DNA of 29,862 bases, taken from NCBI GenBank assembly GCA_964512045.1, contig CAZEJK010000040.1, positions 1-29,862 of the forward strand. Reading direction: 5' to 3'. Origin of the DNA: CAZEJK01 sp964512045 (GTDB taxonomy: Bacteria; Acidobacteriota; Thermoanaerobaculia; Thermoanaerobaculales; Sulfomarinibacteraceae). The notes under the pieces were generated by a model. That model worked only from the letters and a program-made list of their open reading frames with translations. It did no database searches and was not told the origin of the DNA. Positions 1-6,749 of the stretch are shown here, in pieces; positions within the stretch are counted from its first letter, which is position 1; each line of letters opens with the position of its first letter. The translations under genes were made by a program, and so were the position numbers.

Positions 1-97
1 GGTAGGTGCGCGCCAGCTTGCGGTACGCCCGCTGGATCTCCTCCTGGCTGGCGTCGCGATCGACACCCAGAATCTCGTAGTAGTCCTTGTACTCCAT
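1..97 (-). CDS. J-domain co-chaperone (DnaJ/CbpA type), N-terminal part only
   Basis: Only the first 32 residues are in the window; the gene runs off the left edge. They read as helix I and most of helix II of a J-domain (DYYEILGV, then EIQRAYRKLARTY) and stop just before the expected HPD motif. J-domain proteins stimulate the ATPase of DnaK and deliver substrates to it in the cytoplasm. The opening MEYKDYY resembles CbpA-type proteins more than classical DnaJ (usually MAKRDYY); this is a judgement from memory of the families. It lies 107 nt downstream of grpE on the same strand and probably shares its promoter. The start has a GGAG only 2 nt upstream and an AGGA 11 nt upstream. Confidence 0.9.
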   Translation of the reverse strand, partial: MEYKDYYEILGVDRDASQEEIQRAYRKLARTY

Positions 98-204
98 AGC
101 TCCGCTATCCTCACGAACTCGCCGCGATCAGAAGATCGGACCTGGGACTCTCCCAAAAGCGCCGCTTGCCGGCCCGGCGAAGGGATGCGCTCGGGTACCG
201 TTCG

Positions 205-762
205 TCACGCGCCCTGCGAGACCGTCACCCGCGCTGGCCGCACGAGCCTGCCGTTCAAGAGGTAGCCCTTCTGATGCACCTCGAGGACCGTATCCGGCGG
301 ATGGTCCGCCGATGGCTCGACAGCGATCGCCTCGTGCAGCTCAGGATCGAACTGCGCACCGTGCGCGGTCACCTCCTCGACGCCGTACGAGCTGAGGACG
401 GAGTCGAACGTCTTCAGCGTGAGGCGCACGCCCTCGCTCATCGCCGCGACGTCGGAGCCTTCCGCAGCCGCAAGGCCCAGCTCGAGGGTGTCCCTGACCG
501 GTAGCAGCGCCTCGAGCAGATCGGCAATCGCGTACTTCCGCGTCGTCTCCAGCTCGCGCGAGAAGCGTTTGCGCTCGTTCTCCAGATCGGCTCGCGCCCG
601 CAGGTAGAGGTCCCACCGCTCCTCGGCCAGCTGCCGAGCCTCCTCGAGCTGGTTGTGCAGATCCTCGAGCGTGGTCTCTCCCCCGGCATCTTCGACGCCG
701 TCTTCCTTCCCATTCGTGGCGTTCGGCGCCTCGGTCTCCATCATTTCCTCAGGTTGCGTCAT
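205..762 (-). CDS. grpE: GrpE nucleotide exchange factor
   Basis: 185 residues, the usual GrpE length. GrpE dimers release ADP from DnaK in the cytosolic Hsp70 cycle. The N-terminus (about 1-30) is acidic and probably disordered. Residues about 30-85 are a charged coiled coil containing the family signature RARADLENERKR. The C-terminal beta domain ends with GYLLNGRLVRPARVTVS, the typical GrpE ending. The next gene on the strand is a J-domain gene; dnaK is not between them and hrcA is not upstream, so the arrangement differs from the common hrcA-grpE-dnaK-dnaJ order. A strong promoter lies about 160 nt upstream. No CIRCE inverted repeat was found. Confidence 0.97.
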   Translation of the reverse strand: MTQPEEMMETEAPNATNGKEDGVEDAGGETTLEDLHNQLEEARQLAEERWDLYLRARADLENERKRFSRELETTRKYAIADLLEALLPVRDTLELGLAAAEGSDVAAMSEGVRLTLKTFDSVLSSYGVEEVTAHGAQFDPELHEAIAVEPSADHPPDTVLEVHQKGYLLNGRLVRPARVTVSQGA

Positions 763-1115
763 ACTAGCAACTCCTGTTCAGTGGTGTGGCACCCCGGCCC
801 CGGCCGCACACTTCCTGCCGTCAGCCGCACGGTGCGGTGGTCGGATCGGGCCGACTGGCGCGCCTCAGACCGCGGAAACGGGTGCTGATGCACCGCGCAG
901 CTCGCGCTCCGATCTCCTCATAGAAGATAGAACCTGAGCGCCTCTTTGTCAAGTATAACGGGTGCTGGGGGTCGTCAAAATCTAATACGTCAATTGTCAA
1001 ATACATCACCGCCCGTCGCGCGAGGTCACAACAACCTCAAGCTGGGCTCAAGCTCTTCCAAGCAACCTTGACGACGCCACAGGCGCGACCCACAGTCGCA
1101 GCACAGGAGGCTCGC
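763..1115. other. 353-nt intergenic region between grpE and the secreted-protein gene
   Basis: This holds the grpE leader (763 to about 917), its promoter (924-952), and an AT-rich island (about 941-1005) with four TTGAC pentamers on the minus strand. An AGGAGG Shine-Dalgarno site (1105-1110) serves the plus-strand gene at 1116. No RNA gene or convincing plus-strand promoter was seen. A 62-codon reading frame on the minus strand (821-1009) overlaps the promoter and is not believed to be a gene. Confidence 0.6.
924..952 (-). promoter_or_regulatory. Sigma70-type promoter of grpE
   Basis: On the minus strand the -35 box is TTGACA (947-952), the spacer is exactly 17 nt, and the -10 box is TATCTT (924-929). 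Transcription should start near 917, giving a leader of about 155 nt before grpE. Three more TTGAC pentamers in the same orientation lie just upstream. Confidence 0.7.
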
Positions 1116-1469
1116 ATGAACCACCAACGCCACATAGCACGCACCCTGATCATCCTCGCGGGACTCGTCGTGACGGCGACCGTCAGCAACGCTGAGTGGC
1201 CGCTGGACGAGAAGCTCCGTCAGCTCAAGCAGCGCGGGTACGAGCTGGTTGCAACCGTTGAAGGAACCGACATTCCGATTCGCACCCCAGAAGACTTCAA
1301 AGCGCTTCCCGAGACCCCTGCTCCAGAGTTCACGCTCGTCGACCTGCAGACGGGCAAGGAGCAACCGATCGTGATGGAGAAGGGTCTCGAGTCATGGGGC
1401 AAAGCCCTCTGGGAAGGGCTGTGCGACGCTCTTGGGATGGAGCCGCACTGCAACGGCTTCTTCAAGTAG
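1116..1469 (+). CDS. Small secreted protein of unknown function
   Basis: 117 residues, not recognised as any named family. The ATG at 1116 is chosen because AGGAGG sits 5 nt upstream and the protein then begins with a classic signal peptide: basic start (MNHQRHIAR), hydrophobic core (TLIILAGLVVTATV) and a likely cut after SNA (about residue 26). The mature part is about 91 residues, mixed charge, with a DIPIRTPEDFKALP stretch and two cysteines near the C-terminus (LCDALGMEPHC) that could form a disulfide. It should act in the periplasm or outside the cell. It is convergent with the CBM48 gene, with only 12 nt between the stops. Confidence 0.75.
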   Translation: MNHQRHIARTLIILAGLVVTATVSNAEWPLDEKLRQLKQRGYELVATVEGTDIPIRTPEDFKALPETPAPEFTLVDLQTGKEQPIVMEKGLESWGKALWEGLCDALGMEPHCNGFFK

Positions 1470-1481
1470 TCGCGAGCACGG

Positions 1482-1799
1482 TCACACGACCACCACCGAG
1501 TTGTCGCAGCTGCCGTAGGTACTGTACTCGTATCGATCTGCGCCAGAGTCGTTCTCCCAGCGGTCACCGTCGCTGCACTCGATCCGGTAGCGGAACTGAT
1601 AGTCGCGTCCAGTCTCCAGATCCAGCGTCGCCGTGTACTCACCGCTCTTCAGGGCCTTCATCGGCGCCGCGTGCAGGTCCCAACCGTTGAAGTCTCCGAC
1701 CAGAAAGACATTCTCCGCTCCGGCAGCCTGATCGGCCTCCAACCGGAACTTGACCTTGCACAGTGGCTTGCTCTTCAGATACTGCTTCGTCACAGCCAT
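1482..1799 (-). CDS. Stand-alone CBM48 / AMPK-beta-like glycogen-binding domain protein
   Basis: 105 residues forming one early-set beta-sandwich domain. The signature VFLVGDFNGWD (about 30-40), followed by YTATLDLETGRDYQFRYRI and a C-terminal SCDNSVVVV, matches the isoamylase N-terminal/CBM48 family that binds alpha-glucans such as glycogen and is also the glycogen-binding domain of AMPK beta. Usually the domain is attached to an amylase-type enzyme; here it is the whole protein. There is no signal peptide, so it is probably cytoplasmic. The ATG at 1799 is preferred over an upstream TTG because GGGAGG lies 9 nt before it. A strong hairpin abuts that site. Ligand binding is inferred from the family only. 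Confidence 0.8.
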   Translation of the reverse strand: MAVTKQYLKSKPLCKVKFRLEADQAAGAENVFLVGDFNGWDLHAAPMKALKSGEYTATLDLETGRDYQFRYRIECSDGDRWENDSGADRYEYSTYGSCDNSVVVV

Positions 1800-1808
1800 G
1801 CTCTTCAA

Positions 1809-1833
1809 CCTCCCTCCGCCGCATGGCGGCGGA
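1809..1833 (-). promoter_or_regulatory. GC-rich leader hairpin abutting the Shine-Dalgarno site of the CBM48 gene
   Basis: Arms 1815-1822 and 1826-1833 pair perfectly (TCCGCCGC with GCGGCGGA) around a 3-nt loop. On the minus-strand transcript the 3' arm is followed immediately by GGGAGG (1809-1814), the ribosome site of the gene starting at 1799. Stacking or extension of the stem could limit ribosome access. A possible -10 box (CATAAT, plus positions 1863-1868) would include the hairpin in the leader. Confidence 0.55.
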
Positions 1834-2038
1834 TCACTGTCGTGGTGGCTTCAAACAGGCCAATTATGACCGATTTCTCCGTCCAGTGCGACCGGTACCG
1901 GTCTCCTCGGCGTTCCCACCACCGGCGAAACCCGGCAGTCAACGCTCGACCACCTCCCCGGCCGCAGCACGACGATCTCGCCTCCGGCTTGCGATTGCTC
2001 CCGAGGCGCTCAACACTGTAGGATGCGCCGGGAGGACC

Positions 2039-3067
2039 ATGAGTACGGCGACCCAGCACGACCTTTCCTCGAACCCTCCACGCCCCGACGACCATCATGA
2101 TCCTGCGTGGGGCACGGTGCGCCGGTCCGGCCCCCGCGGGGGCGTCTCACCGCCGCCGTCCCGACCGTTGCTCGCGCGATTCCTGATACTGCTCCTGCGC
2201 TCGGTCGGGAAGCTACCGCTTCGACTCATCCACGCGATCGGAGCAGCCGGCGGAGCGCTGGTGAGCCTCCTTCCCTTGCGGGCCAAGTACTACGCGAAGG
2301 TCAACCTCTCGATCGCCTACCCTGACGCGGACCGACGCAACAGAGATCAGCTCGTCCGACGGAGCCTGATGCATACCGGCAGGACCATGCTCGAGCTGGC
2401 CGCCGTGTGGACATGGGATCGGCAGCGTCTGCTCGACACCGTCGTGACCGTCAACGGCAAGGAGCTCATCGACGAGGCCGTTGCCGATGGCCGCGGCGTC
2501 ATCCTCGCTGCTCCGCATCTGGGTCCCTGGGAGCTGGTTCTCATGTACTGCTCCGCCCACTGGCCAATGACGACGCTCTACCGGCCACTGCGTATCCGCG
2601 AGCTCGAGGGTTTTGTTCAACAGGCCCGTGAGCGCTTCGGCGCGCACATGATGCCGGCTGGCAACCGAGCCGTCCGCGCCTTGCGAACCGCGCTCGGGAG
2701 AGGGGAGATGAGCGCCATCGCACCCGACCAGGACGCTGGCGAGGGCGGCGGCGTCTTCGTCCCGTTCTTCGGGGTTCTCGCCAACACGATGGTGTTCCTC
2801 CCGCGACTGGTGCAGAGCTCGGGCGCTCGCGTCGTCATGGCCTATGCCCGCCGGCTACCGCGCGGAGCGGGCTTTCACCTGCAATTTCTTCCTCCGCCCG
2901 ACGCGATCTACGATCCGGACCTGGCCGTCGCTGCCGCGGCCCTCAATCAGGCCATCGAGCGCCTGATTCAGCAGAGCTCCGAGCAGTACATGTGGTGCTA
3001 CGACCGATATCGAATACGCCCCACCACTGACGAGACCCTCTACCCCGAGCGCCATCGCTACGTGTAG
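2039..3067 (+). CDS. LpxL/HtrB-family lipid A acyltransferase (lysophospholipid acyltransferase superfamily)
   Basis: 342 residues. Family members add a secondary acyl chain to the lipid A precursor at the inner face of the inner membrane. The HX4E catalytic motif is HLGPWE (H160, E165). A hydrophobic segment (about 43-80) precedes the catalytic domain, and the substrate-region pattern APDQDAGEGGGVFVPFFG and the C-terminal YMWCYDRYRIRP are also typical (W-x-x-x-R-[WFY]-type ending). The ATG at 2039 follows GGGAGGACC; an upstream frame extension overlaps the divergent CBM48 leader and is Arg/Pro-rich, so it is not used. The first 40 residues are Pro/His-rich and look disordered. It implies a Gram-negative envelope, though the family also includes acyltransferases for other lipids. 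Confidence 0.87.
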   Translation: MSTATQHDLSSNPPRPDDHHDPAWGTVRRSGPRGGVSPPPSRPLLARFLILLLRSVGKLPLRLIHAIGAAGGALVSLLPLRAKYYAKVNLSIAYPDADRRNRDQLVRRSLMHTGRTMLELAAVWTWDRQRLLDTVVTVNGKELIDEAVADGRGVILAAPHLGPWELVLMYCSAHWPMTTLYRPLRIRELEGFVQQARERFGAHMMPAGNRAVRALRTALGRGEMSAIAPDQDAGEGGGVFVPFFGVLANTMVFLPRLVQSSGARVVMAYARRLPRGAGFHLQFLPPPDAIYDPDLAVAAAALNQAIERLIQQSSEQYMWCYDRYRIRPTTDETLYPERHRYV

Positions 3068-3219
3068 CGTCCTACCCGGCCGCAGGAACGGCAGCTGAAG
3101 AGCATCGCATCTCGACATGACAATCGTGGCGGATTCAGCCAAGCACCGCCTGGACAACCTCCTCCGACTCTCCGTAGCGAGCCGCAACCGCCTTCACGAC
3201 CTGGAGACGCGACGGTTCC

Positions 3220-3993
3220 CTACAGATGATGGTGGGGCACGACGTGCGGGACCAGGGAGTGCGGCCGCTCCAACCCGTGGCGCTCCATCAGCGCCTCGTC
3301 GTTCATGATCTCGCGCGACGGGCCGTCGGCCACGATCCGGCCACCGTCGATGACGATCGTACGCGGGCAGACCTCGAGCACCATCTCCAGGTCGTGCGAT
3401 GCGATGAGTGCAGTCGCCGGCGAGGTGAGCAGGAACTGGATCAGCCGCCGGCGCGAGCGGATGTCCAGGCTCGCTGACGGCTCGTCGTAGATCATCAGCC
3501 GCGGCCGCAACGCCAGCACCGCCGCGATCGAGCACATCCGCTTCTCACCGCCCGAGAGATGGTGCGGCGCTCGCTCCCCGAGCGCACTCACGCCGGTAGC
3601 TGCCATTGCTTCCTGCACACGCGTCCGCACGACATCAGGAGGCAACGCGAGGTTGCGCGGGCCGAACGCCACGTCCTCCGCCACGCTCGGACAGAACAGC
3701 TGATGGTCCGGGCTCTGGAAGACCAGCCCGACGTCCTCACGGAAGCGGCCTGGCCGAACCGGCTCGCCGTCGACACGGATGGCGCCTGCGGCCGGTGTGA
3801 CCACACCGCTCATCGCGAGAAACAGCGTCGTCTTGCCCGCACCGTTCGGACCGACCACGCCCAGCCGCTCACCCGCCGCGACATCAAACGTCACACCGCG
3901 GAGCACCTGGACCCGCTCGGAGAACGCCACCTCGAGGTCGCGCACATCGACGTGCGGTGGAACACTGGCCGAAGAACCTGCACTCGTTGTCAT
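3220..3993 (-). CDS. cbiO: ECF transporter ATPase subunit, nickel/cobalt type (CbiO/NikO)
   Basis: 257 residues, an ABC ATPase that powers uptake by the group I ECF transporter. Walker A is GPNGAGKTT (48-56), the Q-loop is in FQSPDHQLF, the signature is LSGGEKR, Walker B is LMIYDEP with the catalytic Glu, and the switch His is in SHD. Last in the operon: its ATG overlaps the cbiQ stop (ATGA), implying coupled translation. The C-terminus ends PHVVPHHHL, a histidine cluster that could bind metal, which fits a nickel or cobalt role but is not proof. Only one ATPase gene is present, as expected for CbiO homodimers. Confidence 0.93.
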   Translation of the reverse strand: MTTSAGSSASVPPHVDVRDLEVAFSERVQVLRGVTFDVAAGERLGVVGPNGAGKTTLFLAMSGVVTPAAGAIRVDGEPVRPGRFREDVGLVFQSPDHQLFCPSVAEDVAFGPRNLALPPDVVRTRVQEAMAATGVSALGERAPHHLSGGEKRMCSIAAVLALRPRLMIYDEPSASLDIRSRRRLIQFLLTSPATALIASHDLEMVLEVCPRTIVIDGGRIVADGPSREIMNDEALMERHGLERPHSLVPHVVPHHHL

Positions 3994-4778
3994 CGAACCG
4001 CCCCAAGCTGCCACTGGACCAACACCAACGCCGCAGCAGCGCACACCGCCAGTATCACGAATGTGGAGCTCCGAGCATCCACCTGCCTCGGCGGCCCCAG
4101 GGGAGCATCCCCGGAGTAGCCGCGCAGCACCATGGCACGATGCACGTGCTCGGCCCGAGCATGGGAGATCACGAACAGGCTTCCCACCATCTGTGCCAAG
4201 GTACCGAGACGCGACGGCACCCCTCTGCGCCGGCGATACCAGCTCACACCGCGCATCCCCGCCGCCGTGCGCATGGTCTTCAGATCCGTCCCGATCTCGT
4301 GCAGCGCACGAAACGAGAACACCATCATATCGGCCAGCAACGCGGGCAGCCCCAGCCTGCGCATCGCCACCACCGTAGTCGCCAGCGGCGCCGTCCCGAA
4401 CAGCACCAGCGCCACGGCGCCGATCGCCATCAGCTTCGCGACAATCACCACGAGCTGATGCAACCCGGCAGACGAGATCGGCACCGGACCCAGCCGAGCC
4501 ACCACCTCTCCGCCTGAAGCCGTGATCAGGACAAGCCCGAGCGCGAGCACCATCAGCATCGGCGCCCTCAGCCGCCGCATGATGAAGCGCCACGGCAACC
4601 CCGAGGCGGCCACGAGGGCGACCGCCACGCCGAGCATGGGGATCAGCACGGCGCCGGAACGCACCACGGCGAAGCTGACGATCAGCGCCGTGCATCCCAC
4701 CAGGCGACACCTCGGCTCGAGACGGTGGACCGGTGAGTCGAGCCCGCTGTACCGATCCAGGTCGATCACCGCTGCCAT
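3990..4778 (-). CDS. cbiQ: ECF transporter transmembrane coupling subunit (CbiQ/NikQ)
   Basis: 262 residues with several hydrophobic helices. CbiQ is the T-component linking the ATPase to the substrate-capture subunit in the inner membrane. The coupling motifs are visible: RALHEIGTDLKTMRTAAGMRG and, further on, HRAMVLRGYSGD (the family's A-x-x-x-RG patterns). The start at 4778 lies inside the end of cbiM (13-nt overlap) and the stop overlaps the cbiO start. A closing hydrophobic helix (about 235-257) follows the second motif. Confidence 0.9.
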   Translation of the reverse strand: MAAVIDLDRYSGLDSPVHRLEPRCRLVGCTALIVSFAVVRSGAVLIPMLGVAVALVAASGLPWRFIMRRLRAPMLMVLALGLVLITASGGEVVARLGPVPISSAGLHQLVVIVAKLMAIGAVALVLFGTAPLATTVVAMRRLGLPALLADMMVFSFRALHEIGTDLKTMRTAAGMRGVSWYRRRRGVPSRLGTLAQMVGSLFVISHARAEHVHRAMVLRGYSGDAPLGPPRQVDARSSTFVILAVCAAAALVLVQWQLGAVR

Positions 4779-5413
4779 CCCGCCAGCAGATCGGGTTGCA
4801 CCCGTCGCAAGAACAGCACGACCATGGCGGTGAACACGCCCTCCAGCAACGCCAGCGGGAGATGGGCCACCGTCAACGCAGCGGCGCCGGTGCGCTGCAG
4901 CGACGCATCCAGCTCGGCCGGCACCAAGGTCACCACCACGGCCGAGAACGCAAGAGCCGACAGCATGATGGCCAGCGAGCCCGCGAGAAACCCGAGGGCT
5001 GCCGCCCAACCGCGACTGCGGCGCCAGAGCTTCGAGGCGAGACCGAACACAGCCCCAGCCGCCAGCGCCGGAAGCCCGATGACCATCGCATTCACCCCCA
5101 GTGTCGTCAGCCCGCCGTGCTGGAACAGCACCGCCTGGAAGAACAGCCCCACCAGGATCGCCAGGAACGCGAACGGGCCCAGGACCACACCGAGCAGACC
5201 GTTGAGGACGAGGTGCACACTGGCCGGAGGCACCGGGACGTGAATCCACGACGCCACGAAGAACACCGCGGTCAGGATCGATGCCTTCGGGACCACCTGG
5301 TGCGGATCGGTACGCCGTCGGATCGTGGCCAGCGACGCGGCCGCGGTGACGCCGGCTACAGCGTAGCCGGCCGCACACACGCCGCCGGACAGGATACCGT
5401 CCGGAAGATGCAT
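4766..5413 (-). CDS. cbiM: ECF transporter substrate-binding membrane subunit (CbiM/NikM)
   Basis: 215 residues. CbiM/NikM captures the metal ion in the membrane. The protein begins MHLPDGIL, the hallmark N-terminus in which the amino group and His2 coordinate the metal; this fixes the start at 5413. A second family region is VPVPPASVHLVLNGLLGVVLGP, where a conserved His contributes to the metal site. Hydrophobic segments span the rest. The start overlaps the stop of the upstream gene (TGATG). No cbiN gene is present; instead a larger signal-peptide protein precedes it, a pattern reported for nickel-type systems, so nickel is the more likely substrate. Confidence 0.92.
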   Translation of the reverse strand: MHLPDGILSGGVCAAGYAVAGVTAAASLATIRRRTDPHQVVPKASILTAVFFVASWIHVPVPPASVHLVLNGLLGVVLGPFAFLAILVGLFFQAVLFQHGGLTTLGVNAMVIGLPALAAGAVFGLASKLWRRSRGWAAALGFLAGSLAIMLSALAFSAVVVTLVPAELDASLQRTGAAALTVAHLPLALLEGVFTAMVVLFLRRVQPDLLAGWQR

Positions 5414-5901
5414 CAGCCTCGACGCCGGCTGAAGAACAGCGCAGTCCCGACCAGCCCCCAGATCACGCACGCCGCCATGACACTCTTTTGCAACGTCGTC
5501 AGATGCGCCGTCGACGAGGCCTGGGCCCGCACCACCGCCGAGCCGGCTTCCTCCCCCTCGCCAGCCACCTCCACCGCAACACGACCTCCGTGTCCATGGT
5601 GCACGACACGGACGTCCCAGATCCCGGGCCGATCCACGGGCGGAGCAAACTCGAACCGGCCCGTCTCGTCGCACTCGCCAACCAGCCAGGGCTCCTCGGC
5701 CGTTCCAGGAGCGAACACTGTCACCTGAGCGCCGGCCATCGGCCGACCGGAGTGGTACGTCGCCTCCACCGCAACAGCGAGCTCCACCTCCACCTGACGG
5801 GTCACCGTCGCAACGACATCAGCGCCGTGCGCGAGCACCAGCCCCGGCACCACGACTGCAACCAGAGCCAGAGCAGCTCCGAGCGTCTCCTTCGCACGCA
5901 T
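5413..5901 (-). CDS. Periplasm-facing accessory protein of the nickel/cobalt ECF transporter (NikL-like)
   Basis: 162 residues. The ATG at 5901 follows GGGGAGGTGGCG and yields a signal peptide (MRAKETLGAALALVAVVVPG...). The likely cut after VLA would leave His as the first mature residue (HGADVV). The middle is a beta-sandwich resembling carboxypeptidase-regulatory or DUF4198-like domains (GRPMAGAQVTVFAPG, CDETGRFEF, VVHHGHGGRV). A C-terminal membrane helix (about 138-155) ends in RRRG. NikL proteins of nickel ECF systems have this layout (established knowledge); the assignment rests on topology and gene order, not on a strong motif. First gene of the four-gene operon. Confidence 0.72.
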   Translation of the reverse strand: MRAKETLGAALALVAVVVPGLVLAHGADVVATVTRQVEVELAVAVEATYHSGRPMAGAQVTVFAPGTAEEPWLVGECDETGRFEFAPPVDRPGIWDVRVVHHGHGGRVAVEVAGEGEEAGSAVVRAQASSTAHLTTLQKSVMAACVIWGLVGTALFFSRRRG

Positions 5902-5924
5902 CGCCACCTCCCCTGCCTCCAGCG

Positions 5925-5930
5925 ATTGTA
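5925..5930 (-). promoter_or_regulatory. Probable -10 box of the nickel/cobalt uptake operon
   Basis: TACAAT on the minus strand, five of six bases to consensus. It would start transcription near 5918, 17 nt before the ATG at 5901, and supports that start. The -35 region is weak (CGGACC at a 16-nt spacing). No B12 riboswitch fits in so short a leader. Confidence 0.4.
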
Positions 5931-6003
5931 GCGAACGCCACGGGCAGGTCCGTGCTCGGAGGCTCGCTGCGTCTCCTCGCCGGAGCGCCATAGGCCCTTT
6001 CAC

Positions 6004-6043
6004 CTCCTTACAATTGCCATGATAGAATCGAGAATGTAAGGAG
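6004..6043. promoter_or_regulatory. Inverted-repeat operator and promoter of the vapBC-type pair
   Basis: Arms CTCCTTACA (6004-6012) and TGTAAGGAG (6035-6043) are perfect 9-bp inverted repeats whose centres are 31 bp apart, about three helical turns. Between them lies a TAGAAT -10 box (6023-6028); TTCACC (5999-6004) is a possible -35 at 18 nt. The right arm contains the AAGGAG ribosome site of the antitoxin gene. This is the usual layout for autorepression by an AbrB-fold antitoxin-toxin complex. Confidence 0.6.
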
Positions 6044-6048
6044 AGCAG

Positions 6049-6306
6049 ATGGCCAGGACAACGATCACTTCGAAAGGCCAGGTGACCGTGCCGAAGACCA
6101 TCCGCGACCGGCTCGGGTGGAGCACCGGCGACCGGCTCGAGTTCGTGCTCGAGGCGGACGGCACCGTGGTCGTCCGGTCTGTATCACGAGCACGGGAGGT
6201 GTTCGGCCTGCTCCACGACTTTGCACCTTCCGAACCGGTGAGCATCGCGGAGATGCACGATGCGGTGCGCGATCGAGCCATCGAGACGACCCGAAACCGC
6301 TCATGA
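6049..6306 (+). CDS. AbrB/MazE/SpoVT-family antitoxin (VapB-type)
   Basis: 85 residues. The N-terminal swapped-hairpin DNA-binding domain reads TTITSKGQVTVPKTIRDRLGWSTGDRLEF, the AbrB/SpoVT signature; the C-terminal half (about 50-85) should wrap the toxin. AAGGAG lies 6 nt before the ATG. Its stop overlaps the toxin start (ATGA), so both are made from one message. It probably neutralises the PIN toxin and represses its own promoter through the inverted repeat at 6004-6043. Confidence 0.9.
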   Translation: MARTTITSKGQVTVPKTIRDRLGWSTGDRLEFVLEADGTVVVRSVSRAREVFGLLHDFAPSEPVSIAEMHDAVRDRAIETTRNRS

Positions 6307-6704
6307 TCGCCATCGACACCAACGTCATGGTGCGGCTCCTGGTCGCCGATGACCCGACCCAGGCGCAGGTCGCCCGCCAGCTCGTCGAGCAGGCTGCGCG
6401 TCGAGCTGATCTCGTGCTCATCACGGATATCGTTCTCTGTGAGCTGGAGTGGGTGCTCGACAGCGCCTACAAGGTGCCGCGGGCACAGATCGCGATGGCG
6501 ATTCAGACGATCGCTGCGGACGAGCGGTTCTGCTTCGAGAACGACTCAAGGGTGCGAGCCGCCCTCGAGCTCTACGCCTCCGGGCGCGGCGACCTCTCCG
6601 ACTACCTTCTCGGTCTCGGAGCCGAGCAGGTCGGCGCGACGACCACCTTCACCTTCGACCGAGCGCTTCGTGGCGAGGCGCTGTTCAGCCTGCTGCGCGC
6701 GTAG
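6303..6704 (+). CDS. PIN-domain ribonuclease toxin (VapC-type)
   Basis: 133 residues, standard VapC length. It should be a Mg-dependent endoribonuclease, often acting on tRNA or rRNA. The acidic site is complete: D5 in IAIDTN, E47 in LCELEW, D100 (or D97) in GDLSDYLL, and D119 in TFDRAL. The start overlaps the antitoxin stop by 4 nt. The pair sits between the metal-uptake operon and the kinase gene and has no visible functional tie to either. The target cannot be predicted. Confidence 0.9.
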   Translation: MIAIDTNVMVRLLVADDPTQAQVARQLVEQAARRADLVLITDIVLCELEWVLDSAYKVPRAQIAMAIQTIAADERFCFENDSRVRAALELYASGRGDLSDYLLGLGAEQVGATTTFTFDRALRGEALFSLLRA

Positions 6705-6749
6705 CCACCCGCTGCGCACACAAGGTCCAGTCCGCCGCGGTATCCTTGA

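Noticed and set aside
98..204. Terminator between grpE and the J-domain gene
   Set aside because: A CGCCG/CGGCG stem followed by CTTTT exists on the minus strand but the stem is only 5 bp with a loose loop; too weak to call.
763..1000. CIRCE element for HrcA control of grpE
   Set aside because: No TTAGCACTC-N9-GAGTGCTAA-like inverted repeat is present.
821..1009. 62-codon minus-strand reading frame upstream of grpE
   Set aside because: It covers the grpE promoter boxes and has no ribosome site or recognisable protein features.
1763..2038. Upstream extension of the acyltransferase frame
   Set aside because: It overlaps the divergent CBM48 gene and its leader; the ATG at 2039 has a clear GGGAGG site.
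4733..5728. 331-codon antisense frame opposite the metal-uptake operon
   Set aside because: Gln/Arg/His-rich shadow over well-supported cbiM and accessory genes.
5902..6003. Cobalamin riboswitch or NikR site before the metal-uptake operon
   Set aside because: The predicted leader is only about 17 nt, and no B12-box or clear NikR palindrome was seen; the nearby inverted repeat fits the toxin-antitoxin promoter.
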